Below, piece after piece: positions 26,826-36,741 of a stretch of DNA of 64,000 nucleotides. The translations under genes and the position numbers were made by a program. Under the pieces are notes generated by a model. The model did no database searches and was not told where the DNA came from. It saw nothing but the letters and a program-made list of their open reading frames with translations. The DNA lies in contig CANHVU010000009.1 in the NCBI GenBank assembly GCA_947464275.1, positions 53,515-117,514 of the forward strand, given 5' to 3'. This DNA comes from Bacteroidota bacterium (lineage in GTDB: Bacteria; Bacteroidota; Bacteroidia; UKL13-3). Positions within the stretch are counted from its first letter, which is position 1, and the number at the start of each line of letters is the position of its first letter.

Positions 26826-29285
26826 TTATTTAATTATTTTAAATTCAACCCTTCTGTTTTTTGCCCTTCCTTCTGCCGTTTTATTATTAGCTACTGGGTT
26901 TTTACTTCCAAAACCTTTAGCTGTTAGCCTAGCAGATGCTAAGCCTTTAGAAGTTAAAAATTCTTTCACAGCATTGGCTCTAGTTTGACTTAACTTTAAA
27001 TTACTAGCAGGTTTGCCTACATTATCTGTAAAGCCATTTATATTTAACTTATATTCTGTTTTAACAATCAGTAATTCGGCCAATTCAGTTAAACTTAACA
27101 AAGAACTTTCCTTAATTTTTGAAGTTCCAGTTTCAAACTCTAAATTACTAAAGGCTTCATTTAGTACTTTACTTTCTTCTGGTGTTAATATTACTGCTTC
27201 AGGAATAGGATTAATAGCAGCAACTGGACAGCCAGCATTAGATAAAGGACCAGCTTCGTTAGGGCAATTATCTTCGAAATCAGTTATGCCATCTAAATCG
27301 CTATCAGGACAACCATTTAACTCTTTTAATCCTTTTTGTGTAGGGCATTTATCACGTTTATCAATAACACCATCCCCATCAGAATCTGGACAGCCATTAA
27401 GCATTTTTAAACCATAAACAAGTTTGCAAGAATCTTGATAATCTGCCACACCATCATTATCTATATCTGGGCAACCATCAAGTTCTAATTTACCATATTC
27501 ATCAGGACATACATCTTCGTTATCAATAACTTTATCGCCATCAGTATCTGGACAACCTTTCATATCTATTCTACCTGAATCTAAAGGACACTTATCATCT
27601 TTATCAGCCACACCATCATTGTCTTTATCTGCACAACCCATCAGTTTAGCAGTTCCCTTTTCATTTAAACAACTATCTTTAAAATCAGGGACACAATCTC
27701 CATCTTTATCAGGACAGCCAAATGCACAAGGCTTACCTGCAACATTAATGCAACTATCTTTGTTATCAGCAATCCCATCTTTGTCATTATCAGGGCAACC
27801 GTTCAATTCAATAGAGCCATATTTTTTAAAGCACTTATCTTTTTTATTTGGAATACCATCGCCATCTCTATCATTATTGCTACCAAAATTCCAATTTACT
27901 CCAGTTCTTATATTGATAAATTTTGCTTCATCATATTGGGTAACTGCTAATAAATTATCACTAAATAAATAAGTTTGAAATGGACCAAGATTTAAAGACA
28001 AGCCTAAACCTGCATTGTTAATTGTTTTGTTGTAATAAGTACCACTAATTCTTAAATCTAAAATTGACCATACTTTTTTGGTAAAAGCCAGACTTAGTGC
28101 TGGATTAAATGTTTTTATTCCAAAATTATTAAAAAACACAAAGTCGAAAGTATTATTATAATTGATGGCATATTGACCTCCTAAGTACATTTTTGTACTT
28201 AAACTTGTTGAATAACTTCCTGTTGTTTCTTTAGGCACAAATACATTTTTTAAAAGAGAATCTTGCAAAGTTTTAAATCTATTCTCAATGAAGTTTGAAT
28301 CATTTATTTGATTCAATTCTTTTATGTCTTGTCCTTTGTAGTTAAACTCTGCAACTGGCATGTCATAAGATCTAGTATTTTTATTCCAATTAATACTTCC
28401 TATATCAATTATGCTGGCAGATACCGAAAAATGTTGGTTAAATTTGTAATTCGCACCAATATCAAAACCCCAACCAGAGCCTGAAACTATACCTCTTTTG
28501 TCAAAAAATTTAGATATATCATTCATGAAATTATAACCACTTGGTACTTCTTGGCTATTATATAAAGTTGAATAAAACAACTTGTCGATATTGAAATCAT
28601 TTTTTCTTAAATCATCAATTCCAGCAGTATTAGCCTTAAAGCCCGCTTTAACATAAATAGAATCCATATTAGATGAAATATTTAAAGTGCTTTGGTCAAT
28701 ATTTATATTATAAATTCCTTGCAAATATTTCACCCTAAATCCTATACTTAATTTTTTACCAAAATCGCGCGTATAGCCAATGTGAAAGTTATAAGATGCT
28801 GTAGAATTAATATCAACATTTCCTAAATTGGCTTGACGATTCAATGTGTTTTGAAAAAAAGTAGATCCTTGTGTAAAACCTAAAAGGTCTTTAGGAGGGC
28901 TGCCATAAAAGTCAAAATTAGTTTGCACTCCTAAACTAAAATAATTTTTCTTAATAGCAAAGCCAATAAAAATTGGATCAAAAGTGGAAGAAAGCCCCAT
29001 ATTATTAAACGACAAATTATTATCTCTTACTATTCGCCTAAAAGTACTGTCAGGATTTTCGTTTTTGTTAAAAATATCTGCCATGGAAATCTCAGGTGTT
29101 TGAACACTTAGGTAGGAGCCCATGAGTCCAAGTGTAAAATTAGCTTGTGGCCTAATTCCTGGATTTAGTAAATTACTTTGACCAACATTTCTGAAATTAT
29201 ATAAATTTAAATTTGTTTGAGCATTAACAACAACACTCAAAATAAATAATTGAAAAACAATATTGAATAAATATTTTATCTTCAT
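26826..29285 (-). CDS. Outer-membrane beta-barrel protein with TSP3 repeats and OmpA domain
   Basis: This 819-residue protein has a signal peptide ending V-N-A-Q and an N-terminal DUF5723-like barrel (about 30-470). About nine thrombospondin type-3 repeats of the form D-x-D-x-D-G-x-x-D-x-x-D-x-C follow (about 475-685); they bind calcium and are paired by cysteines. The C-terminal OmpA domain (about 705-819) keeps G-F-T-D-N-V-G and N-R-R-V-E-F. It would span the outer membrane and hold peptidoglycan. It is 36 bp downstream of a surface lipoprotein gene and is probably co-transcribed with it. Confidence 0.9.
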   Translation of the reverse strand: MKIKYLFNIVFQLFILSVVVNAQTNLNLYNFRNVGQSNLLNPGIRPQANFTLGLMGSYLSVQTPEISMADIFNKNENPDSTFRRIVRDNNLSFNNMGLSSTFDPIFIGFAIKKNYFSLGVQTNFDFYGSPPKDLLGFTQGSTFFQNTLNRQANLGNVDINSTASYNFHIGYTRDFGKKLSIGFRVKYLQGIYNINIDQSTLNISSNMDSIYVKAGFKANTAGIDDLRKNDFNIDKLFYSTLYNSQEVPSGYNFMNDISKFFDKRGIVSGSGWGFDIGANYKFNQHFSVSASIIDIGSINWNKNTRSYDMPVAEFNYKGQDIKELNQINDSNFIENRFKTLQDSLLKNVFVPKETTGSYSTSLSTKMYLGGQYAINYNNTFDFVFFNNFGIKTFNPALSLAFTKKVWSILDLRISGTYYNKTINNAGLGLSLNLGPFQTYLFSDNLLAVTQYDEAKFINIRTGVNWNFGSNNDRDGDGIPNKKDKCFKKYGSIELNGCPDNDKDGIADNKDSCINVAGKPCAFGCPDKDGDCVPDFKDSCLNEKGTAKLMGCADKDNDGVADKDDKCPLDSGRIDMKGCPDTDGDKVIDNEDVCPDEYGKLELDGCPDIDNDGVADYQDSCKLVYGLKMLNGCPDSDGDGVIDKRDKCPTQKGLKELNGCPDSDLDGITDFEDNCPNEAGPLSNAGCPVAAINPIPEAVILTPEESKVLNEAFSNLEFETGTSKIKESSLLSLTELAELLIVKTEYKLNINGFTDNVGKPASNLKLSQTRANAVKEFLTSKGLASARLTAKGFGSKNPVANNKTAEGRAKNRRVEFKIIK

Positions 29286-29321
29286 AATAGTAAATAAATT
29301 AATGGTAAAAAATAAATGGAA

Positions 29322-31424
29322 TTAAAGTTTAATTGATGTTGTTACACCAAGAGATACTTTAATAAAATAATCACTAAAAACTTTAACAGTTTTGCTTCCT
29401 GAATTTTCCGTTTTTAAGGTTGATTTTGTTATGATTTTGTCTGCTCCACTTTCCTTTAATTTTTTTAACAATATTTCATTTATTCCTATTTCGCTCCTCG
29501 ATTTTGTAGTTTGTATAACTTTACCATCTGTATCAGTTATGGCACTCAGTAAAATTGTTTTATCATCTAATGAGTCAATAACGGTATTGGTTTTACTATT
29601 ATAAAAATACAACTTCAATGTAGTTTCAAAAGGAAAACCATTTTCGGTATTTAAGCCTAATGTAAATCTGGTAAATTGCTTTAAAGAATTAATATCGAAT
29701 TTGCTGGTATCTGAAAGAGAAAAATTAGTTGTTCTTATTGCCAAAGGTAAATCTAACTCTACATCCACACTTATTTTTGAACCACGTTTTACAAATTGAT
29801 TTTTTGATTGGTCTTTAACAGCATTAGTAATGGCTTTTCCTTCTACTTTAATACTATGTGGCGGAAGCGACATGAGTTCATTAATTTTACCATTATTATT
29901 TTTATTGCTGTATACTTGAGTAGTTAATTTGGTTTGATTGACTTCACTTACCGATGGATAGTTCGCTTCAAAAGGCAATAATTGCGCATCTTGACTTACT
30001 CCATCGTTGTTTTTACCAATAAAATTATAATTAAATTTAATTGGTATCCCAATTGAATTATTCACTTTTAATTTTAGTTCTCCATCGTAAAGATTTAAAC
30101 CATTTTTTATTTTATCCAAAAATGAAAGATTGATAAAATTATTATTATCTGAAGGAACTTCAATGGTGCCTGCATAACCTTCAAAATATTCAAGTTGTAA
30201 CCTAGTAGTTTCTATTTGTAAGTTTAAGTAATCCGAAGAATCGAACGCTACTGCATTACCGCTTGAAATAACCTTAGCAGTATAATTTACTGGAATAAAA
30301 TTATATGGTTTATTTGGATTCTGAGTTAAATCAAAATCAACATTTGATATATCAATAGATGAATCTATAAAGTTAGTGCCAGTACCGGTATATGGAATAT
30401 TAATAATTTGACTAGGAAATGGCGAACCATTTTTTTTAGCACCTGGAAAATTTATGGTTAATTGAATAGGTTCTTTGATAGTGGATTGTGCAACAAACTT
30501 TAACTTACCAGCAGCCAAGTTTAGCTTTCTGACCCTTTGTGTAGTGTCACCCGGTGTAAAATCTATTTCAGTATTCTTGGCTGGAATATCTTGATCAGGG
30601 AATTTAGCTACCCCGCTTATGGCACGTAAATTCCTACCAATTGCATTGATAACAATTGAATCTTGGTAATTGATTAAAACTGCAGTAGGAGCTGAACTAT
30701 TGGTATTTAAAATAGGTAAATTATATCCTAAAGTATTACTCAAAGATTTATTTATTAATTGAATAGAATCCGATTTACTTGCACCAGGTGCTATGTTAGT
30801 ATAGTTAAAAACACCAAGTAACGATTGAGTTGGTGTAAGGTTATATAAATTTAGCTTTATGGTATTTAAGTTAACAGGTAATTTATTAGTGATTTTAATT
30901 ATGAGGTAACCCTCTGTAAAAGTTATAGAAGAAAACTCTGTAAAAGCCTCAAAAGATGTAATATTTGAAACATTTTCGCTTATGGCTGGAAAAATATCTA
31001 CAGTACCAGCTGCAGCATCAAATGCTGCTCTAGCTGTTGGGCTAAAACCCGCAGATAAATCTTGTAAAGTAACCAATTTTGTGTTCCTGACTTCTGAAAT
31101 GAGAATAGAACCCAATTTATTATTTATGCTGGTAGAATTTTGATTATCAAATTCAAAAAAATCAGCTACATCATATTTGTAAAGGTTATCCTCTCTGTAT
31201 ACAAAATGAACCAATCCGTTTGCATCAACCTTAGTATTAGTAGTATCTTCATTTACATAATTAAGCATACTAATTTTGGTATTTACTAAGGGTATAGCAA
31301 ATTCAGGAGTAGGTTTATAAGAATCAAATTTAGAAAAATCAGTTGTGTCTTTCTTGCATCCATTTAAAATAGATAGACCAAAACTTAAACCTAAACTTAA
31401 AAGAAAAGAGTATTTGTTTACCAT
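29322..31424 (-). CDS. Large surface lipoprotein of unknown function
   Basis: This 700-residue lipoprotein has a signal sequence with lipobox L-N-G-C at about residue 23, followed by K-K-D-T-T. The rest is beta-rich with many N, T and S residues and repeated L-x-N-T-x-x-S strands. The segment S-L-P-P-H-S-I-K-V-E-G near residue 520 is the only compact motif I could pick out. The family is unknown, but the partner gene downstream (TSP3-OmpA barrel) and their closeness suggest that the two form a cell-surface unit. Confidence 0.65.
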   Translation of the reverse strand: MVNKYSFLLSLGLSFGLSILNGCKKDTTDFSKFDSYKPTPEFAIPLVNTKISMLNYVNEDTTNTKVDANGLVHFVYREDNLYKYDVADFFEFDNQNSTSINNKLGSILISEVRNTKLVTLQDLSAGFSPTARAAFDAAAGTVDIFPAISENVSNITSFEAFTEFSSITFTEGYLIIKITNKLPVNLNTIKLNLYNLTPTQSLLGVFNYTNIAPGASKSDSIQLINKSLSNTLGYNLPILNTNSSAPTAVLINYQDSIVINAIGRNLRAISGVAKFPDQDIPAKNTEIDFTPGDTTQRVRKLNLAAGKLKFVAQSTIKEPIQLTINFPGAKKNGSPFPSQIINIPYTGTGTNFIDSSIDISNVDFDLTQNPNKPYNFIPVNYTAKVISSGNAVAFDSSDYLNLQIETTRLQLEYFEGYAGTIEVPSDNNNFINLSFLDKIKNGLNLYDGELKLKVNNSIGIPIKFNYNFIGKNNDGVSQDAQLLPFEANYPSVSEVNQTKLTTQVYSNKNNNGKINELMSLPPHSIKVEGKAITNAVKDQSKNQFVKRGSKISVDVELDLPLAIRTTNFSLSDTSKFDINSLKQFTRFTLGLNTENGFPFETTLKLYFYNSKTNTVIDSLDDKTILLSAITDTDGKVIQTTKSRSEIGINEILLKKLKESGADKIITKSTLKTENSGSKTVKVFSDYFIKVSLGVTTSIKL

Positions 31425-31615
31425 AATTTTATTTCGTTTACTACAAATTAAGTAATAATTATGTAAAATTGTTTAAAACCTTATTTATTTAATATAATTT
31501 TATAAGATTCTACAATCAGAGTAATAATTATATATAATTGTTTAGAATTTAAGTGGCATCTTACTATTACTTCAATGGTAATTTCAGTTAATCATCTTTT
31601 TTTAATTAATAATAC

Positions 31616-31646
31616 AAAAAGCCCAATCAGAATTATCTGATTGGGC
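31616..31646 (-). terminator. Terminator after acs
   Basis: GCCCAATCAG (31621-31630) pairs with CTGATTGGGC (31637-31646); on the minus strand it is followed by TTTTT. It ends the acs transcript. Confidence 0.9.
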
Positions 31647-31677
31647 AATAATTATATTTTAAACAAAAAACTATTTT

Positions 31678-33609
31678 CTAAAGTAAAGCACCATTCTTAA
31701 TTTCATCTACCACATTTGGGTCTAACAAAGTGGTTGTATCACCTAAATTACTGGTTTCGCCTTCGGCAATTTTGCGCAAAATTCTACGCATAATTTTACC
31801 ACTTCTGGTTTTTGGCAATCCACTTACAAATTGAATTTTATCGGGCTTAGCAATGGCACCAATGATACGCGATACTGTCTGAATAATATCTTGCTTAGTT
31901 AAGTTTTCATCAGCTGTATGCTTGTTATCGTAAATTACATAAGCATAAATTCCTTGTCCTTTTATATCGTGCGGATAACCAACTACAGCACTTTCAACTA
32001 CTCCACTGTGCATGTTAATGGCATTCTCCACTTCAGCAGTTCCAATTCTGTGTCCGCTTACGTTTAAAACATCATCAACCCTTCCTGTAATTCTATAATT
32101 TCCATCTGCATCGCGCAAGCAACCATCACCAGTAAAATACATATTTTCATAAGTTGAGAAATAAGTAGTACGGCAACGTTCATGGTCGTTATAAGTAGTA
32201 CGAATAATACCTGGCCAAGGCTGTTTGATACATAAGTTTCCGCTTACCGAATTGCCTAAAATTTCTACTCCATTTTCATCAACCAAACAAGGATTAACTC
32301 CTGGTAATGGTAATGTAGCATGTGCAGGTTTATGTGGGGTAACACCAGCCAAATTAGAAATCATGATTCCACCAGTTTCTGTTTGCCACCAGGTATCTAC
32401 AATTGGGCATTTTTCTTTTCCAATATTTTTAAAATACCATTGCCAAGCTTCTTCATTAATTGGCTCACCAACGGTACCTAATACTTTTAATGAACTTAAA
32501 TCTTTATTGTTTACAAAATCTAAACCATAAGCCATTAAACTTCTGATAGCCGTAGGAGCTGTATATAAAACATCTACTTTGTATTTTTCTACAATTTCCC
32601 AAAATCTGCCAGCATCGGGCCAAGTAGGAATACCTTCAAACATTAACGAAGTTCCTCCAGCACTTAACGGACCATAAACTATATAACTATGGCCAGTAAT
32701 CCAACCAATATCGGCCGTGCAAAAATGTACTTGTCCGGGTTGATATTGAAACACATTTACAAAAGTATAGTTAGCCCAAACCATATAACCCGCAGTAGAG
32801 TGAACTACTCCTTTTGGTTTACCTGTAGAACCTGATGTATATAAAATAAACAGAGGATCTTCCGAATCCATTTCAACAGCAGGAAAACTTACTTTGCCAT
32901 TTTTCTCTACTTGCTCTTCGGCTTGTTCCATTTCATCTTCCCACCACAAATCACGGTTTTTTATCATACTCACAGGAGTGCGAGTACGAGTATAAACAAT
33001 TACTTTTTTAACTGTTTTATTACCAATTAAGGCATCGTCAATTACACTTTTTAAAGGAATATCTTTATTGCCACGGTAAGCACCATCGCAAGTAATAATG
33101 TATTCAGCACTTGCATCTTCTAACCTATCTGCAATACTTTGAGCCGAAAAACCTCCAAAAATTACTGAATGAATGGCACCAATGCGAGCGCAACCTAAAA
33201 CGGCATAAGTTAATTCAGGAATCATGCCCATATAAATACAAACACGATCCCCTTTTTTCACACCTAAATTGGTTAACATTTGAGCCACTTGACAAACACG
33301 TTTGTGCAAACGGTTATAAGTTACAATACGGGTTTTTTCCTCTGGATTATTAGGCTCCCAAATAATAGCGGGTTGCTCTCCTCGTTCTGCTAAATGTCTA
33401 TCAATGCAGTTTTCGGTAATGTTTAATTTACCTCCTTCAAACCATTTAATATTTGGTTCTTTAAAGTTCCAATTCGAAACTTTATCCCATTTTTTTTTCC
33501 AAGTAAAATTTTCAGCTATTTCACCCCAAAATTCTTCTGGGTTTTCAATGCTTTTTTTATAGGCTTCGTTATATTGTTCTAAGCTTTTTATTTGATGTGG
33601 GTATGACAT
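31678..33609 (-). CDS. acs: Acetyl-CoA synthetase (AMP-forming)
   Basis: This 643-residue enzyme activates acetate to acetyl-CoA with ATP. Seen: the adenylation motif YTSGSTGKPKGVVHS (about 260-275), the W-W-Q-T-E-T-G-G-I-M motif, the hinge G-R-V-D-D-V-L-N-V-S-G-H-R, and the C-terminal L-P-K-T-R-S-G-K-I-M-R-R. The last holds the regulated catalytic lysine, which is acetylated in many bacteria. Length is typical. A transporter gene of the AEC family is 106 bp upstream in the same direction, and a porin/transporter cluster lies beyond. Confidence 0.97.
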   Translation of the reverse strand: MSYPHQIKSLEQYNEAYKKSIENPEEFWGEIAENFTWKKKWDKVSNWNFKEPNIKWFEGGKLNITENCIDRHLAERGEQPAIIWEPNNPEEKTRIVTYNRLHKRVCQVAQMLTNLGVKKGDRVCIYMGMIPELTYAVLGCARIGAIHSVIFGGFSAQSIADRLEDASAEYIITCDGAYRGNKDIPLKSVIDDALIGNKTVKKVIVYTRTRTPVSMIKNRDLWWEDEMEQAEEQVEKNGKVSFPAVEMDSEDPLFILYTSGSTGKPKGVVHSTAGYMVWANYTFVNVFQYQPGQVHFCTADIGWITGHSYIVYGPLSAGGTSLMFEGIPTWPDAGRFWEIVEKYKVDVLYTAPTAIRSLMAYGLDFVNNKDLSSLKVLGTVGEPINEEAWQWYFKNIGKEKCPIVDTWWQTETGGIMISNLAGVTPHKPAHATLPLPGVNPCLVDENGVEILGNSVSGNLCIKQPWPGIIRTTYNDHERCRTTYFSTYENMYFTGDGCLRDADGNYRITGRVDDVLNVSGHRIGTAEVENAINMHSGVVESAVVGYPHDIKGQGIYAYVIYDNKHTADENLTKQDIIQTVSRIIGAIAKPDKIQFVSGLPKTRSGKIMRRILRKIAEGETSNLGDTTTLLDPNVVDEIKNGALL

Positions 33610-33715
33610 ATTTTTTCTGTTTTGTTAATACGAATATAGAAGTAGAAATAAATGCTATGGGAAGTTTCTTGCTAATTTGGTATATTAATGACAAAGATTT
33701 GTTTTACAATCAACT

Positions 33716-34615
33716 TTAGTAAGTTAAAACCAAATACCAAAATAGTGTGGTTACAAATGCTGCTAAAATAGTAATGCCTGTTGCTATATTTACCAGTTTA
33801 GTATTTAAATGGTATTCATCGGCAACCACAGATGCAGTTAACAAGGTTGGCATTGCTGCTTCAAATACAGCAATATTGCTGGGCATACCTTTAATATTTA
33901 ATACATATACTAAAAGCAAAACCAGAGCTGGTGCCAATATTAATTTATAACCAAGTATTGATAAAATAGGTTTCCAATCATTTTTTAAACCTGATAGTTT
34001 TAACTGCAAACCAATGGAGAATAAAGCCAAAGGAGCAACCGTACCTGCGAGTTTATCAAATAAAGGCATAAAAAGCTCTAAATCCATAAAATGAGGCAAT
34101 ATAAAAGCCAACAAACAACCCCACAAAGGCGGAAATGAAGCCATTTTTTTAAAAACCAAACTAGTGGTTAAAGTATGTTTGTCTGAATGGTTTATTGCCA
34201 TGGCTATTCCTACAGTAGAAAGCAATACAAAAGTAACTTGATCGCAAATAACAGCTATACTAATTTGTGCTTCGCCAAAATAAGCCGTAATTAAAGGAAA
34301 ACCTACAAACGAAGTATTGCTTAAGCCGGTACATAAATACAAAGCACCAATGGTTGCTTTTGATAAATTTCTTTTATAGGTAATTATTTTAACAAAAACA
34401 TAAGCTCCTATCCAAACCAATATGGGGCCAATAACAGGAACCAACATGGTATAATTCCAATTTATCTGAGGAATGTACTTAAGCGAAACAGCTGGTAAAG
34501 CCACATAAATAATCCATGCATTAATACCTTTATGCGACTGAGGAGGCAATAGTTTTTTGTAGTTAAAAATATAACCTACTAAAATACAAATGGCTATTAA
34601 TACAAATGAAATCAT
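33716..34615 (-). CDS. AEC-family transporter
   Basis: This 299-residue inner-membrane protein of the auxin-efflux-carrier family has about ten hydrophobic helices arranged as an inverted repeat. Its family P/N-rich motifs G-L-S-N-T-S-F-V-G-F-P-L (around 98-110) and the C-terminal E-A-A-M-P-T (around 248) are visible. AEC proteins export or import malate, other carboxylates or auxin-like acids. Its position beside acs points to carboxylate transport. Confidence 0.85.
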   Translation of the reverse strand: MISFVLIAICILVGYIFNYKKLLPPQSHKGINAWIIYVALPAVSLKYIPQINWNYTMLVPVIGPILVWIGAYVFVKIITYKRNLSKATIGALYLCTGLSNTSFVGFPLITAYFGEAQISIAVICDQVTFVLLSTVGIAMAINHSDKHTLTTSLVFKKMASFPPLWGCLLAFILPHFMDLELFMPLFDKLAGTVAPLALFSIGLQLKLSGLKNDWKPILSILGYKLILAPALVLLLVYVLNIKGMPSNIAVFEAAMPTLLTASVVADEYHLNTKLVNIATGITILAAFVTTLFWYLVLTY

Positions 34616-34783
34616 GAATATATGTTACGCCAATTATAAATATATTTTGTTGAAATAATACAAAAGCATTAACAATTGTTCAAACTTTTTAAGGCAACTA
34701 TTTAATAATTCTAAAAATCTCATTTCTTGCTAAATTAGTATATTTATGCTAAATATATATAGTTAAGTTTTTATATTTACCAT

Positions 34784-35209
34784 ATGGAAACAATCAACTG
34801 CCCTAAATGTAAAAACGAAAATATTAACAAAAGCGGCTTTGTTAAAGGCCGTCAACGCTTTTTGTGTAAAGATTGCAATTACTTTTTTTCAGTAATGAAA
34901 GAAGGTAAAAACATAGATAATTATTATGTTATAAAAGCTTTGCAATTATATATTGAAGGTGTAAGTTTACGAGAAATTGAAAGATTAATTGGCGTTAGTC
35001 ATGTATCGGTTATGAATTGGGTTAAAAAATTTAATTTAAAAGCGCCAGAAAATAACGACTACCATCCAACCTATAAAGTAATGCGCCATGACGAGCTAAT
35101 TAATTATATGAGCAATAAAGAGAACACCAAAAACACAGGTATGATTATTACAGAATTGGGTGATAAATACATGCTAATAAAATGGGAAAGATTAAAAGGA
35201 AAAAAATAA
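34784..35209 (+). CDS. IS1-InsA-like zinc-ribbon/HTH protein, probable regulator
   Basis: This 141-residue protein has a zinc ribbon (C7, C10, C28, C31: C-P-K-C ... C-K-D-C) followed by an HTH (Y-I-E-G-V-S-L-R-E-I-E-R-L-I-G-V-S-H-V-S-V-M-N-W). This is the layout of IS1 InsA. No InsB-type catalytic partner, inverted repeats or target duplication are visible, so it is not a working IS. A 50-residue C-terminal domain (N-T-G-M-I-I-T-E-L-G-D-K-Y-M) follows. Its 3' end lies just upstream of a porin and a transporter gene, which suggests a domesticated regulator of that cluster. Confidence 0.7.
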   Translation: METINCPKCKNENINKSGFVKGRQRFLCKDCNYFFSVMKEGKNIDNYYVIKALQLYIEGVSLREIERLIGVSHVSVMNWVKKFNLKAPENNDYHPTYKVMRHDELINYMSNKENTKNTGMIITELGDKYMLIKWERLKGKK

Positions 35210-35298
35210 TAACTATACCATTTTACAACAAAATAGATAAAGACACGAAGTATAGGAATATGTTAGGATGTTTGTTCTACAATAAACAAAAAAAACGT

Positions 35299-36720
35299 AT
35301 GAAAAAAATTACACATGCTATCTTTTTAATTGCTTTAGTGTTGGCCACAAAAGCAGGCCTTAAAGCTCAGGGTACCGACAATTATGGGGCGGGTTTAAAA
35401 TTTAATTTAGACTCAACTGGAAAAAAATTTGTACGAATGCTTACTTGGCATCAAGTATGGGTTAGGCATAATGAAAATAATCCTGGTTCTACTGTTAATG
35501 GAGAAGCTAGCAGCAGCCAATGGGATATGAGTATGCGTAGATCTCGTTTTTTGATGTATGCCCAAATTAATCCAAACTTCTTAATATTAACCCATTTTGG
35601 AATAAACAATTCAAACCAAGTAAGCGGTGGGGCAGCAGGACAAGGTGCTACAGGAACTGATGGCAAAAAACCTCAACTGTTCTTACACGATGCTTGGGTT
35701 GAACATAGAGTATTTAAAGATAATTTAAGTATTGGAGCAGGTTTGCATTATTGGCAAGGCCCATCAAGACTTAGCTCTGGTTCAACTTTAAATTTTTTAG
35801 CCATTGATGCGCCTATATTTAATTGGCAAAATATCGAAGCTACAGATCAATTTGCTCGCCAATTTGGAATTTTTGCCAAAGGTAAACTTTTAAAAAGTAA
35901 ACGTATTGATTACCGTATGAGTGTTAATTTTCCATATGCCTTAGCCAAAGGAACAGCACTTACTACATTAGATACTACAGCTGCTAAAAATAATGTTGAA
36001 ATTGCAAATTACAAAGGTGGCGGACAACCTAAAAACTCTTACCAAGGCTATTTTCAATATCAATTTTGGGATGTTGAGAGCAATTTGTTACCATTTACAG
36101 TAGGAAGTTATTTAGGTACAAAAAAGGTATTTAATTTAGGTTTGGGTGCATACTTTCAGCCCGATGCCATGTGGAGTGCTAAACAAAATACTACTTCAGG
36201 AAAATGGGATACAGCTTTACACAAGCAGCTTTTTGTATCGGCCGATGTGTTTTTAGATTTACCTTTAAAATATAAAAACATGGCTGTAACTTTTTATGGT
36301 GCTTATAATTATTTTGACATGGGTCCAAACTATGTAAGAAATATTGGCATTGACAATCCAACCAATGGAACCATAGCAAGCCAAGTAGCATTTAATGGTG
36401 GTGGAAATACCATGCCAACCACAGGAACTGGAAATATTTATTATGCACAAGCTGGTTTGTTATTACCTAAATCAAAAACATTGGGTAAGTTTCAACCTTA
36501 TGGAGCAATCACTGTATCGCAATTTGAAAGACTAAAAGACAATGTGGTTACTCCAGATATGGGTATTAATTGGTTTTTAAACGGTCATTCCGCAAAAGTT
36601 ACTTTGAATTACAGAATGCGTCCGGTGTATAAATTTAACGAACCAACTCAAAGATTTAAGGATGTAATTTTTGATACCTACAAAGGCGAATTAACTATCC
36701 AATTCCAAATTTATTTATAA
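35299..36720 (+). CDS. Outer-membrane porin
   Basis: This 473-residue protein starts at the ATG at 35299. That start gives a signal peptide M-K-K-I-T-H ... L-K-A-Q; an upstream in-frame start at 35182 would bury it. The mature part shows beta-barrel strands and polar loops, with W-H-Q-V-W-V-R-H-N-E-N near the start and a final F-Q-I-Y-L ending. It resembles Bacteroidota porins found beside carboxylate transporters. It follows the InsA-like gene, and the MHS transporter begins 21 bp after it. Confidence 0.8.
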   Translation: MKKITHAIFLIALVLATKAGLKAQGTDNYGAGLKFNLDSTGKKFVRMLTWHQVWVRHNENNPGSTVNGEASSSQWDMSMRRSRFLMYAQINPNFLILTHFGINNSNQVSGGAAGQGATGTDGKKPQLFLHDAWVEHRVFKDNLSIGAGLHYWQGPSRLSSGSTLNFLAIDAPIFNWQNIEATDQFARQFGIFAKGKLLKSKRIDYRMSVNFPYALAKGTALTTLDTTAAKNNVEIANYKGGGQPKNSYQGYFQYQFWDVESNLLPFTVGSYLGTKKVFNLGLGAYFQPDAMWSAKQNTTSGKWDTALHKQLFVSADVFLDLPLKYKNMAVTFYGAYNYFDMGPNYVRNIGIDNPTNGTIASQVAFNGGGNTMPTTGTGNIYYAQAGLLLPKSKTLGKFQPYGAITVSQFERLKDNVVTPDMGINWFLNGHSAKVTLNYRMRPVYKFNEPTQRFKDVIFDTYKGELTIQFQIYL

Positions 36721-36741
36721 CGAAACAAAAAACATATATAC

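Noticed and set aside
27013..27972. Serine/proline-rich antisense frames and regular repeats
   Set aside because: They mirror the TSP3 repeats of the minus-strand gene; the periodic DNA is coding repeat, not a CRISPR array.
34784..35209. Complete IS1-type insertion sequence
   Set aside because: Only an InsA-like protein is present; no catalytic gene, terminal repeats or duplication visible.
35182..35298. Upstream start of the porin frame
   Set aside because: It would place the signal peptide inside the protein; the ATG at 35299 is correct.
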